From positions 62,001-126,000 of the forward strand of contig NZ_JACVVX010000001.1 of assembly GCF_014534685.1 (NCBI RefSeq): a stretch of DNA of 64,000 nucleotides, given 5' to 3'. A program made the translations under genes and the position numbers. The notes under the pieces were generated by a model that did not search any database, was not told the DNA's origin, and was given only the letters and a program-made list of their open reading frames with translations. The stretch comes from Oryzicola mucosus (GTDB taxonomy: Bacteria; Pseudomonadota; Alphaproteobacteria; Rhizobiales; Rhizobiaceae). Positions within the stretch are counted from its first letter, which is position 1. Every line of letters starts with the position of its first letter. Of this stretch, positions 18,980-27,585 are shown in pieces.

Positions 18980-19429
18980 CTGAGTTCCCCGGCCCGATCC
19001 ATCCTGTTCATGTGCGGCATGAACTCCATCCGCTCGCCGATGGCCGAGGTGTTGGCGCGGCAGTTTCTGCCGAAATCGGTTTATGTCGCTTCGGCAGGTG
19101 TGCGCGCGGGCGAACGCGATCCCTTCGTCGATGCCGTGCTCGCCGAGGATGACCTCGACCTGGGCGACCGGCAGCCACGCAGCGTGGACGAGCTCGAAGA
19201 CGACTTCTTCGACCTCATCGTCACTCTGTCGCCTCAAGCGCATCACAAGGCGCTGGACCTGACCCGCTCACTTGCTGTGGATGTCGAATATTGGCCGACC
19301 CCCGACCCAACGGTCGCCAGCGGCGGCCGTGAGAACATCCTTGCCGCTTACCGCGATGTCAGGGACCGCTTGAAGGCCAAAATCGCCGAGAGATTAGGTC
19401 AAAAAGACGATGCTGAAGCACCGGAATAA
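18980..19429 (+). CDS. Low-molecular-weight phosphotyrosine phosphatase-like protein
   Basis: The protein has the LMW-PTP/arsenate reductase P-loop in ILFMCGMNSIRSPMAE, with the C-x5-R signature (C-GMNSI-R), and a late DPT segment (PTPDPTVASGG) that would supply the general acid Asp. The first ATG is at 19010, but starting there puts the nucleophile Cys at residue 2 and removes the first beta strand. The frame is open upstream to 18942 and offers a CTG at 18980 and an ATT at 18956. I report the CTG start as the more functional choice, with low certainty about the exact codon. It sits between UPF0262 and infA. Confidence 0.7.
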   Translation: MSSPARSILFMCGMNSIRSPMAEVLARQFLPKSVYVASAGVRAGERDPFVDAVLAEDDLDLGDRQPRSVDELEDDFFDLIVTLSPQAHHKALDLTRSLAVDVEYWPTPDPTVASGGRENILAAYRDVRDRLKAKIAERLGQKDDAEAPE

Positions 19430-19513
19430 CCGTGTTCACAAACCGACCATAATCATATAGGTTCCGCGCAAATTCCGGCCGGGCCGGAGAACCACCCAAA
19501 CCAAAGGTATCGA

Positions 19514-19732
19514 ATGCCGAAGGAAGAAGTCCTGGAGTTTCCGGGCGTCGTGACGGAATTGCTCCCAAATGCGATGTTCCGGGTCAAGCTCGAAAACGAA
19601 CATGAAATTATCGCGCACACCGCAGGGCGTATGCGCAAGAACCGTATCCGCGTCTTGACCGGAGACAAGGTTCTCGTGGAAATGACGCCCTACGACCTGA
19701 CCAAGGGCCGCATTACCTACCGCTTCAAGTAA
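19514..19732 (+). CDS. infA: Translation initiation factor IF-1
   Basis: IF-1 is a small OB-fold protein that binds the ribosomal A site during initiation. The 72-aa product, [20 protein letters not shown] to the terminal KGRITYRFK, has normal length and the [16 protein letters not shown] core. About 85 bp separate it from the phosphatase gene, enough for its own promoter. Confidence 0.97.
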
Positions 19733-19775
19733 GCGACGCTTCCGCAAGGCCCTCGCGGCATCACGGGGAATTGCA

Positions 19776-20405
19776 TTGAGCGCATCATATAAGCTTGTTC
19801 TCGCCTCCGGCTCGCCGAGACGCATCGAACTGCTGCAGCAGGCCGGCATCGAACCCGACCGGCTGCTGCCGGCCGATGTCGACGAAACGCCGCAGCGTGC
19901 CGAACACCCGCGTTCGCTCGCCAAACGGTTGTCGAAGGACAAGGCCGAGAAGGCCCAAAGCATCGTCGACAGCGAAAAGGCGGCTACGCCAGCCTATATC
20001 CTCGCAGCCGATACCGTCGTCTGCGTTGGCCGGCGCATTTTGCCCAAGGCGGAAACCTCAGACGAAGCGCTTGCCTGCCTGCAACTGCTGTCGGGGCGGT
20101 CGCATCGGGTCTATACCGGCGTCGCCCTGATCACGCCCGCGGGAAAATTTCGGCAGCGGCTGGTGGAGACCCGCCTGCGCTTCAAGCGGCTGACCCGCGC
20201 GGAGATGGACAGCTATCTTGCCTCCGGTGAATGGCGAGGCAAGGCGGGCGGCTATGCCATCCAGGGCATCGCCGGCTCCTTCGTCGTCAAACTCGTCGGC
20301 TCCTACACCAATGTCGTCGGCCTGCCGCTTTATGAAACCGCCGCACTTCTGACAGGCGACGGGCTCCAGATTCATCCGCGCTGGGTTGCGGGAGGCGAAC
20401 GTTGA
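19776..20405 (+). CDS. maf: Maf family nucleotide pyrophosphatase
   Basis: Maf proteins hydrolyse dTTP, UTP or modified nucleotides to monophosphates and are thought to act in house-cleaning. The 209-aa product shows the N-terminal [18 protein letters not shown] motif, the catalytic AADTVV segment and [10 protein letters not shown]. It starts at a TTG after a GGGGA ribosome site. Its TGA overlaps the yacG TTG start in TTGA, indicating coupling. Confidence 0.93.
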   Translation: MSASYKLVLASGSPRRIELLQQAGIEPDRLLPADVDETPQRAEHPRSLAKRLSKDKAEKAQSIVDSEKAATPAYILAADTVVCVGRRILPKAETSDEALACLQLLSGRSHRVYTGVALITPAGKFRQRLVETRLRFKRLTRAEMDSYLASGEWRGKAGGYAIQGIAGSFVVKLVGSYTNVVGLPLYETAALLTGDGLQIHPRWVAGGER

Positions 20406-20617
20406 GCGGCCCGACGGACAAGGTCACGCCGCTGCGGCCGCGCCGGGCCTGTCCCGAATGCGGCCGCCCGACCGAGCGCGCGACCTATCCATTCTGCTCG
20501 ACCCGCTGCAAGGACATCGACCTCAACCGCTGGCTTTCCGGCGCCTATGTGATCCCCGCGCGCGACGACGAGCAAGACGAAGACGGCATTCCCAGCAACC
20601 AGGATTCGGAGAGCTGA
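20402..20617 (+). CDS. yacG: Zinc-binding DNA gyrase inhibitor YacG
   Basis: YacG is a short zinc protein that in E. coli binds GyrB and inhibits gyrase. This 71-aa product has the four-cysteine zinc site as CPECGRP and [14 protein letters not shown]. The TTG start overlaps the maf stop by two bases (TTGA). The acidic tail after residue 50 is normal for the family. Confidence 0.92.
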   Translation: MSGPTDKVTPLRPRRACPECGRPTERATYPFCSTRCKDIDLNRWLSGAYVIPARDDEQDEDGIPSNQDSES

Positions 20618-20678
20618 GCAGCTTCGCCCGGTTCTGCACAGGCTGATCGTTTCTCGGCAAAAATAGTCGCGGCAGCGC

Positions 20679-20706
20679 TGGACAGCGCGGATTCTCGTGT
20701 TATAAC
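20679..20706 (+). promoter_or_regulatory. Candidate promoter of tRNA-Phe
   Basis: TGGACA at 20679-20684 and TATAAC at 20701-20706 are spaced by 16 bp and lie about 70 bp upstream of the tRNA-Phe gene. Confidence 0.5.
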
Positions 20707-20777
20707 CCACCCGCTTCCGACGGACGGCGACGCCCCTTGGAACCGCTGAACGGTTCGCTTGAACCGCTTCGGTACAG

Positions 20778-20853
20778 GCCCAGATAGCTCAGTTGGTAGA
20801 GCAGCGGATTGAAAATCCGCGTGTCCGTGGTTCGAATCCGCGTCTGGGCACCA
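20778..20853 (+). tRNA. tRNA-Phe (GAA)
   Basis: The acceptor GCCCAGA pairs with TCTGGGC, the D-arm is TAGCTCAGTTGGTAGAGC, the anticodon GAA is at 20811-20813 (tRNA position 34-36), the T-loop is GTTCGAATCC and CCA is encoded. It marks the left edge of the catabolic island. Confidence 0.97.
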
Positions 20854-20944
20854 CTTTCTTACCACCGCCGCTCAAAGTGTCTCATTAGCAATGAGTTCGC
20901 CGGCCATGGCGGCCGGGGCGCCCGTCAAGCGATCTCCGTTGATA

Positions 20945-21679
20945 TCATCGATTGATTTGACGCCAGACCTCGTATTCTTCGTTCGCGTCGGGATGCAGAG
21001 GATAATATCGCTGAAGCGGAGCCCCTTCCATCAATTTCATGCGGGAGAACTCTTCCCACTCAGCATGCTTTTGCCCCTCTTCGATAACGGCCTCAGCCAT
21101 CGATACTGGAACCACAACGGCCCCATCGTCATCTGCAACGATGATGTCTCCTGGTACGACAGTTACGCCGCCGCAGGCGATCGTTACGTTGACCGCATTT
21201 GGGTAGATGTCCGTCTGAACATGATAGTTTGGCGACCAGCCCTTGAGCCAAAGCGCCAGGTCGAGCTTGTCCACGTTGGGACGATCGCGCATCACGCCGT
21301 CGATGACAATCCCGGCACCGCCACGGCCCTTGAAGTAGGTCGACATCATATCGCCAAAAATGCCGGAGCGCATGTCGCCACGCGCATCCACGACCACGAC
21401 GTCGCCTTCCTGCACATGGTAAAGCACGTGACGATGCAATTGAGTTTCAGGATCGGCATACTCGCCCTCGCTGAACAGATCTGGTCGCTGCGGCAAGCAC
21501 TGGAGCGTCAACGCAGGGCCGCAGATAGACTTGCCCCTGGTCTGTGGGAGGATGCCCGTCATATGAGGGTTGCGGAAGCCCATGTGACCCAAGGTGCCCG
21601 CGATCGTCGCGGCGCCCAGCCCCCGCAGCCCCTCGATCAGGTGCTTCGGTGGACGCTTGATGTCGGCTGTCTTGAACAT
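20945..21679 (-). CDS. RraA family protein (4-hydroxy-4-methyl-2-oxoglutarate aldolase-like)
   Basis: This 244-aa protein has the RraA/HMG-aldolase fold, with GAATIAGTLGHMGF near the start, GDVVVVDARGDMRSGIFGDM, and the key GAGIVIDGVMRDRPNV strand-loop whose Arg-Asp pair binds metal and substrate in the aldolases. A VPGDIIVADDDGAVVVP segment follows. Class II RraA-like aldolases cleave pyruvate-derived keto acids. It is the last gene of the minus-strand ABC/enolase operon, 27 bp after the dehydratase-like gene, so a role in cleaving its product is plausible. RNase-regulator function is unlikely in this context. Confidence 0.8.
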   Translation of the reverse strand: MFKTADIKRPPKHLIEGLRGLGAATIAGTLGHMGFRNPHMTGILPQTRGKSICGPALTLQCLPQRPDLFSEGEYADPETQLHRHVLYHVQEGDVVVVDARGDMRSGIFGDMMSTYFKGRGGAGIVIDGVMRDRPNVDKLDLALWLKGWSPNYHVQTDIYPNAVNVTIACGGVTVVPGDIIVADDDGAVVVPVSMAEAVIEEGQKHAEWEEFSRMKLMEGAPLQRYYPLHPDANEEYEVWRQINR

Positions 21680-21706
21680 GCTTTGGTCTCCCCGGCTCCC
21701 TGTAGC

Positions 21707-22867
21707 CTACCAGTTCGTCACTGACCCATCTCTGCGCCGCAGATGCGGCGCTTCCCAAAATGCGAAGCTCTCCCGCGCAATCCGTTGTTCGTTGACCTCG
21801 ATGCCCAGTCCGGGCGCGTCGCCCACGGGGTAGACGGCAAGCTCGAGCTTCGGCTGAACTGGGAAGAAATCGCTGTTGTCGAAACCCAGTTCCCGTTCGG
21901 GAGCGCGCGTTTCCAGCCAGGAGAAATTTGGTACGGCAGCGGCCATCTGAATCGTTGCCGCAGTGCAAATCGGGCCAAGGGGGTTGTGCGGCATCAAGTC
22001 GACATAATGCGCCTCGCTCCAACCGGCCACTTTCATAGCCTCTGTCAGCCCGCCGACATTGCACACATCGATGCGGTTAAACTGGTGGATGCCGCGCTCG
22101 ATATAAGGCAGGAATTGCCACTTGCTGGCGAATTCTTCACCTATGGCGAATGGAATATCCGTCATGGTGCGCAGCGACTCATAGGCTTCGGGCGTTTCGT
22201 CGCGGATTGGCTCTTCGAGGAAATCCAAAACACCGCGGTCGAGCTTATTGCAGAAGCTGGCGGCCTCGGCCACCGAGAGACGGTGGTGAAAATCGATGCC
22301 GAGAACGACCTCGCTGCCGAGTTCCTCGCGGGCTTTGTTGAGCATGCGGGCGGTCGCGGGGATCGACTGGCGCGGTTCGAAAATATCGCGGCTGTCCTGC
22401 CCTATGGGAAAAAAACGGATTGCGTCGAAGCCTGCGTCCCGCAATTCTTTGGCGCGTTCGATTGCATTCTCGCCGGCGCTATCGCCCGTCGATGCAAAGG
22501 TGGGAATAACAGTGCGCTGCCTGCCACCCAGCAGTTCGTAGACGGGTATGCCGAGTGCCTTTCCTTTAATGTCGTGCAGCGCGATATCGATGGCGGAGAT
22601 GGCGGCCTGCAAGACGCGCCCGCCTTCAAAGTACTGGCTGCGGTACAATTCCTGCCAGATCCGGCCGATCTGCATGGCATCCTGACCGACAAGGAATTCC
22701 GCGAAATGCTCGACGGCTCCGGCAACAGCCTTTTCGCGCCCGGTCAGCCCGCTCTCACCCCAACCGAAAATGCCTTCGTCGGTTTCGACTTTCAGGAGAA
22801 ACTGGTTCCGGATTCCAACCCTGACCGGGTACGACTTGATCGCGGTGATTTTTAATTTCGCGGGCAT
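21707..22867 (-). CDS. Enolase-superfamily enzyme, D-galactonate dehydratase-like (MR/MLE)
   Basis: The 386-aa protein belongs to the mandelate racemase/muconate lactonizing group. Metal ligands are visible as D192 (GIDFHHR), E218 (FLEEPI) and E244 (GEEF); a catalytic His is likely H294 (MPHNPLGP). The C-terminus, ending with a Trp-rich DGSVTNW, and the IDFHHRLS motif resemble DgoD, so dehydration of an aldonate is my best inference. Position 151-153 reads RFF instead of the usual K-x-N/D, so the exact substrate may differ. The start is ATG giving MPAKLKITAI. It lies between the ABC ATPase and RraA genes with short gaps. Confidence 0.82.
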   Translation of the reverse strand: MPAKLKITAIKSYPVRVGIRNQFLLKVETDEGIFGWGESGLTGREKAVAGAVEHFAEFLVGQDAMQIGRIWQELYRSQYFEGGRVLQAAISAIDIALHDIKGKALGIPVYELLGGRQRTVIPTFASTGDSAGENAIERAKELRDAGFDAIRFFPIGQDSRDIFEPRQSIPATARMLNKAREELGSEVVLGIDFHHRLSVAEAASFCNKLDRGVLDFLEEPIRDETPEAYESLRTMTDIPFAIGEEFASKWQFLPYIERGIHQFNRIDVCNVGGLTEAMKVAGWSEAHYVDLMPHNPLGPICTAATIQMAAAVPNFSWLETRAPERELGFDNSDFFPVQPKLELAVYPVGDAPGLGIEVNEQRIARESFAFWEAPHLRRRDGSVTNW

Positions 22868-22892
22868 GGTCCGTCTCTGGTGAGGCCGTTGT

Positions 22893-23990
22893 TCAAGCTG
22901 CCGACAACGCCATCTCGGTCTCGCCGTCGAACAAGTGAATCCGCTGCTGGTCGAATTCCAGCCAGACCGTCTCGTCGGGTGCAACTGATACAGTTGGTGG
23001 CACACTGATGTTCACCGTGGCTCCTGAAAGCAGCGCCTGGACAAACGTCACATCTCCGGTGGGTTCGACCGTGTAGACCTTTGCCGGGATGCCGCCGGCG
23101 ATCACATGCTTATGAAGCTTGATGGTGGAGTGCCGCGCGCCCAGAACGACTTTCTTTGAGGTCGAGTTCTGGACTTTTCTGGCGTTCAGCGGCGACAGAG
23201 CCATGCTCCAGCCTTCTGTGCCGGACAATGCGGTGTCGCCGTTGTTTGTCGAGACTTCAAGCGGCACAAGGCTCATCGCCGGGCTGCCGATGAAACTGGC
23301 GACGAACATATTGACCGGATTGGCGAAGACGGTGGCCGGTGAATCATACTGCTGGAGAAAACCACCGTTCATCACCGCCATCTTGTCGGCCATGGTGACA
23401 GCTTCGAGTTGGTCATGCGTCACATAGATGATCGTGGCCTTCAGGTCCTGGTGAAAGCGCTTTATCTCGGATCGCATCTGCACGCGTAGCTTGGCATCCA
23501 GGTTGGACAGCGGTTCATCCATAAGGAAGACGGCGGGGTCGCGCACCAGCGCCCGACCCAATGCGACACGCTGCTGCTGCCCTCCAGACAGCTCGCGTGG
23601 CTTGCGCTCGAGCAGGTGCGTCATATCAAGTACGCGTGCCGCCTCCTTGACCTTGAGGTCGATCTCGTCACGCGGGAGCTTCCGCATCTGAAGTGGGAAC
23701 GCCAGGTTCTTATAGACCGATTTTTGCGGATAAAGCGCGTAGTTCTGGAATACCATCGCAATGTCACGATCTTTCGGATCGATATCATTCACAATCCGGT
23801 CGCCAATCGTAATATCGCCCGAGGTCAAGGGTACCAGTCCAGCGACGAGATTGAGTGTTGTCGTTTTCCCGCAACCGGAGGGGCCAACGAGGGCGACGAA
23901 CTCTCCGTCTTCGACCCGCAACGAAACATTGTTGACAGCCTTGAAGGTGCCGTAGGTCTTGACGAGATCAGTGAGGACCACGTGGGCCAT
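22893..23990 (-). CDS. ABC transporter ATP-binding protein (UgpC/MsmK type)
   Basis: This is the cytoplasmic ATPase of a carbohydrate uptake (CUT1) ABC transporter, 365 aa. Walker A is GPSGCGKTT (about 36-44), the signature is LSGGQQQRVALGRAL, Walker B is VFLMDEPLSNLD and the switch His is in YVTHDQ. A C-terminal TOBE-like region follows from about residue 235. It lies 12 bp downstream of the second permease gene and 25 bp upstream of the enolase-superfamily gene. Confidence 0.93.
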   Translation of the reverse strand: MAHVVLTDLVKTYGTFKAVNNVSLRVEDGEFVALVGPSGCGKTTTLNLVAGLVPLTSGDITIGDRIVNDIDPKDRDIAMVFQNYALYPQKSVYKNLAFPLQMRKLPRDEIDLKVKEAARVLDMTHLLERKPRELSGGQQQRVALGRALVRDPAVFLMDEPLSNLDAKLRVQMRSEIKRFHQDLKATIIYVTHDQLEAVTMADKMAVMNGGFLQQYDSPATVFANPVNMFVASFIGSPAMSLVPLEVSTNNGDTALSGTEGWSMALSPLNARKVQNSTSKKVVLGARHSTIKLHKHVIAGGIPAKVYTVEPTGDVTFVQALLSGATVNISVPPTVSVAPDETVWLEFDQQRIHLFDGETEMALSAA

Positions 23991-24002
23991 GAAACCTACT
24001 TT

Positions 24003-24884
24003 CTAGTGTTTGACTGCGCCTTCCGTGAGGGCCTTTACGAAATACCGTTGCAGCAGGAGAAACAGCACAACGACAGGCAAGCTCATCATGAAGCTCGCAG
24101 CCATAAGGCCAGGGAAGTCCGTCGTGTTCTCAGAGAAGAAGCGCTGGATGCCGACCGGCAGCGTGAGTTGATCGTTCCTGTTGATGAATGTGTAGGCGAA
24201 AATATACTCGTTCCAGGCGCCGATGAATGAGTAGATAGCCGTAGCAATAATCCCCGGCACCGACAGCGGCATCACCACCAGGATAAACGCCTGGAATCGG
24301 GTGGCGCCGTCAATGCGCGCGGCCTGTTCAAGCTGGATCGGAATATTGTCGTAAAAGCCTTTCAGCAGCCAGATGGCGAGTGGGAGGCCAAACGTCAGAT
24401 AGGTCAGAATCAGCGAGCCGTGGGTGTTCACCAGGCCGAGAAGACGCATCAGGATGAACAGTGGCACAAGAAAGATCACGGCTGGAAACATGTTACGCAG
24501 CAAAACTGCGAAAAACAGGAACTTCCGCCCCGGAAAATCGAAGCGCGAAAATGCGTATGCAGCCGGGACCGCAACGATAACGGCAAGGATCGTCGTCACC
24601 GTCGATACAAACAAACTGTTCCAGAAGAACCGCAGAAAGTCCCGGCCGACACTGTTGGTCGGATCGAGCAGTTTCTGGTAGCTCGCAAGCGTTGGCTCGT
24701 CCGGCCACCATTGAGGGGGAAACTGCAACGCGGCGAAGCCGGATTTGATCGACGTCAGCAGCATCCAGATCATGGGAACCGCCGTGTAAAGCAGCATGAG
24801 CACGAGGAACAACCGTCCGGTCCAGCGCCAGCGATCGATTGGTCTGCGAGCTTTGGGTGTGGGGTTCGATGGTGAGTTCATCAT
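24003..24884 (-). CDS. Carbohydrate ABC transporter permease (MalG type)
   Basis: This inner-membrane permease (293 aa) has six predicted membrane segments, the first near residues 25-46. The cytoplasmic EAA loop reads EQAARIDGATRFQAFILVVM, where the ATPase docks. It overlaps the upstream permease gene by 4 bp (ATGA), showing tight coupling. It pairs with the MalF-type permease to form the channel. Confidence 0.93.
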   Translation of the reverse strand: MMNSPSNPTPKARRPIDRWRWTGRLFLVLMLLYTAVPMIWMLLTSIKSGFAALQFPPQWWPDEPTLASYQKLLDPTNSVGRDFLRFFWNSLFVSTVTTILAVIVAVPAAYAFSRFDFPGRKFLFFAVLLRNMFPAVIFLVPLFILMRLLGLVNTHGSLILTYLTFGLPLAIWLLKGFYDNIPIQLEQAARIDGATRFQAFILVVMPLSVPGIIATAIYSFIGAWNEYIFAYTFINRNDQLTLPVGIQRFFSENTTDFPGLMAASFMMSLPVVVLFLLLQRYFVKALTEGAVKH

Positions 24885-25837
24885 CCCCGCGCCTTTCTTT
24901 CGCTGCCACTAAGCGCGCGCACATAGAAGTACCCGAAGGTCATCACAATCAGGAACAGCAGCACCGAATAGGCCGACGCGACGCCCCAGCGTTGTCGTCC
25001 AAATGCGAGTTCATAGATGTGCGTGATCCAGATATGCGATGCGTTGGACGGCCCGCCGCCAGTCATAATCCATGGGATGATGAATGAGTTGAAGTTGGCC
25101 ACAGCGAGCAGCAGTATCGTCACGGTCGACACGCCTTTCAGATGAGGGAACGTCACGTGCCAGAAGCGCTGCCACGGACCCGCGCCATCGACCGTCGCGG
25201 CCCGCAACAATTGGTCCGGAACGGTCTGCAGACCGGCCATCAGCATGATCATTGCAAATGGAAACTCGCGCCAGACATTGACGACAATCAGCGACGGCAA
25301 GACGGTGTTGACGTTGTCGATGAAATTGGGGGGGCGGTCAGCTAGTCCGAGGCCCACCAGAACCGCGCCGATGACTCCGAAATCCGAGTGGTAGATCCAT
25401 TTCCAGATGTAGGATGCCGCGACTGCGCTGATCACCCACGGAATGATTAGGATGGCGCGCAAAACGCCTCGTCCGAAAAATTCTCGATGCAGCGCAAGAG
25501 CGGCGCCCAACCCGAGGAAGAAAGCGAAGAAGGTCGAGGCGACGGTCCAGATAATGGTGTTGAGTGTTACACGCCAGAACACGTTGCTTTGAAGTATCAA
25601 GCCATAATTATCCAGCCCGACGAAAATCTTATCGCGCAGTTGCAGGCTGGGGGGCGTGTTGAAGAATGAAAGCTCGATAGTATAGTAGATCGGATAGGCG
25701 ATAACGACGAGCATAACGCCGATAGACGGAAGTACGTAAAGGTAGTCGGAGCGGTTGATCCATGCTTGCCGCAGGATACCGGTGCGCTGGACGTTTTTTC
25801 GACAAGCCGAATCCGCCGGGCTTCCCACCGCCGTCAT
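24881..25837 (-). CDS. Carbohydrate ABC transporter permease (MalF/UgpA type)
   Basis: This 318-aa inner-membrane protein has six hydrophobic segments, beginning near residue 32 (YVLPSIGVMLVVIAYPIYY), and an EAA-like loop LLRAATVDGAGPWQRFWHVT. Its 3' end overlaps the MalG-type permease start. It lies 70 bp downstream of the binding-protein gene in the same operon. Confidence 0.93.
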   Translation of the reverse strand: MTAVGSPADSACRKNVQRTGILRQAWINRSDYLYVLPSIGVMLVVIAYPIYYTIELSFFNTPPSLQLRDKIFVGLDNYGLILQSNVFWRVTLNTIIWTVASTFFAFFLGLGAALALHREFFGRGVLRAILIIPWVISAVAASYIWKWIYHSDFGVIGAVLVGLGLADRPPNFIDNVNTVLPSLIVVNVWREFPFAMIMLMAGLQTVPDQLLRAATVDGAGPWQRFWHVTFPHLKGVSTVTILLLAVANFNSFIIPWIMTGGGPSNASHIWITHIYELAFGRQRWGVASAYSVLLFLIVMTFGYFYVRALSGSERKARG

Positions 25838-25907
25838 TTTGAAACCCTTTGTGATTTAAGGGAGCGGACCGACGACAAACTTCGCCGGTCCGGTGCATGA
25901 GATCGGC

Positions 25908-27389
25908 TTAAAGCTTGCCGCCGCCCATGATCTCCTCGACCTTTTTAGCCGCATCCTCGGCCGCCTCGTCAACTGTCATCGCTCCAGTAAGAGCATTCTG
26001 CAGCATATCGGGGATGACGATGTTCATGATCTCAGGAGTCTCCGGCAGCGCAGGGAACGGCACGCCGTAAGGCAGCATCGAGGTCGTGACATCGAGGAAC
26101 TTGATGTTATCGAGGCGCTCTTTCATCCACTTGGTTTTGAAGCCATTGAGGTTGCCGGGGTTGGAGCCGGCATATGCCATCTTCAAAGACCATTCTGGGC
26201 TGGCCCAGAAGCAGATGAGCGCCTTGGCCGCCGCCTCATCCACCTTGCCGCCGTCTACATATTCGGGTTTCAGGATGTGGATGTTGGACCCGCCAAACAC
26301 CACCGCACGCCTGCCGTCCGGGCCTGTCGGAATCAAGCCGTATCGCATGTTGTCGATCACGGTCTGGGCTTTTGCCTGGTCGCCCCCAGTCGCCTTTTTT
26401 TGCAAATCAAGCATGACGTTGTAGTCGGAAGGATGTGAAATCATCATGCCGAGTTGACCTGCCAGAAAGAGCGGCTGGTTGTCTGCTTGCTGGTTGGTCA
26501 ACGCTGAGACTGGAACAGACTTATCGCGAACGTACATATCATACGACGCCTGCAAAGCCTGCTTGCTTGCCGGGCTGTTTAACTCCACCTGTTTGTAGGT
26601 TGGGCTTTCCGTGGCTTCATCGAAGACTCCGCCGCCGTAACCCCATAGCTGCGGCATGAAGCGGTAAGGCGTATTGCCGGCGTTCTTGCGAGCGACGAGG
26701 CCATAGCCGGCGATCCCGAGCTTGTCGTGGATTTGCTTCGAATACTTGACGACATCGTCCCAGGTGGCGGGGGCTTTTTCAGGATCGAGGCCGGCCCGCT
26801 TGAAGACATCAGCGTTCCAGATGAACGCCATGGTCTCATTGTTGGTGGGAATGCCGTAGGTCTTGCCCTCCCAAATGTCGGATTTCATAGCACCCGGCCA
26901 AAAATCATCGGTAGAGTAGCCGACGTCTTCCGGTTTCAGTTCTTGCAGATATCCCTTCGAGGCGAATTCGACGCCGCCAAGAATTTGCAAACGCACAACC
27001 ATCGGACCGGCATTGCCCAGTAGTGCCGTGCGGAACTTGTCGAGCAAGTCGTTATAGGTAAGCGCCTGCTCTTCCAGCTCGATGTTCGGGTACGTTTTGC
27101 GGAAGGCTTCAAAGAAGTCTTTGTAATACTGGCGCAGGAGGTCAGGGTCGCCTTCAAAGACGCCCTGGTACCAGAATGTCAGGCGCCCTTTGTAGTCGAG
27201 CGGAGTGACCTTGCCGCAATCGGCGGCAGTGTCAAATTCCTCTGTGCCGGCAATCGATCGTACGTATTCGGGCGACCATTTATTTAGGTCGACGGGTGCG
27301 CCGAACGCGGGCGCCGATATCAACGACGCCGTAATGGCAGCCGCCGAAACGCCGCGACCAATCGCGCGGCCGAGTGCAATACACGTCAT
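25908..27389 (-). CDS. ABC transporter extracellular solute-binding protein
   Basis: This 493-aa periplasmic protein starts with a signal peptide (about 1-30, ending SAPAFGA) and has the family 1 solute-binding pattern: KGRLTFWYQG, RKTYPNIELEEQ, YGIPTNNETMAFIWN and PATWDDVVKYSKQIHDK. It is long for the family (usual about 420-450 aa). A strong GGGAGGAG ribosome site precedes the ATG. It is the first gene of the minus operon, divergent from the GntR regulator. The bound ligand is probably a sugar or sugar acid, judged only by the neighbouring enzymes. Confidence 0.9.
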   Translation of the reverse strand: MTCIALGRAIGRGVSAAAITASLISAPAFGAPVDLNKWSPEYVRSIAGTEEFDTAADCGKVTPLDYKGRLTFWYQGVFEGDPDLLRQYYKDFFEAFRKTYPNIELEEQALTYNDLLDKFRTALLGNAGPMVVRLQILGGVEFASKGYLQELKPEDVGYSTDDFWPGAMKSDIWEGKTYGIPTNNETMAFIWNADVFKRAGLDPEKAPATWDDVVKYSKQIHDKLGIAGYGLVARKNAGNTPYRFMPQLWGYGGGVFDEATESPTYKQVELNSPASKQALQASYDMYVRDKSVPVSALTNQQADNQPLFLAGQLGMMISHPSDYNVMLDLQKKATGGDQAKAQTVIDNMRYGLIPTGPDGRRAVVFGGSNIHILKPEYVDGGKVDEAAAKALICFWASPEWSLKMAYAGSNPGNLNGFKTKWMKERLDNIKFLDVTTSMLPYGVPFPALPETPEIMNIVIPDMLQNALTGAMTVDEAAEDAAKKVEEIMGGGKL

Positions 27390-27487
27390 TGAGCTCCTCC
27401 CAATTTTCAGGTTTTCCGCTGGCTTCAGCCCACAGATCTGACCCGTGGCACTCCCTTATTGTTCATTTTTACTCCACCCACATCAAA

Positions 27488-27545
27488 GTTGCAGAACACC
27501 AATTGCGTGTCAATATGCACAGATTGTATATTGTTTTAAACAACT
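27488..27545. promoter_or_regulatory. Divergent promoter/operator region of the catabolic island
   Basis: The gap between the binding-protein gene (minus) and the GntR gene (plus) holds a minus-strand TTGACA (27513-27508) and a plus-strand TTGCAG (27488-27493) with AATATG 17 bp later. It also holds TTGTATATTG starting at 27524, and an inverted repeat TTGTT-TTA-AACAA at 27531-27543. The last two are FadR/GntR-operator-like and overlap the likely promoters. Assignment as the operator is inference. Confidence 0.45.
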
Positions 27546-27585
27546 CACGTACGATATGAAATAGTTTTGATTTTAGGAGGCCTTT

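Noticed and set aside
20945-21679. RNase E regulator RraA
   Set aside because: The operon with a sugar-type ABC transporter and dehydratase-like enzymes favours an aldolase-like role.
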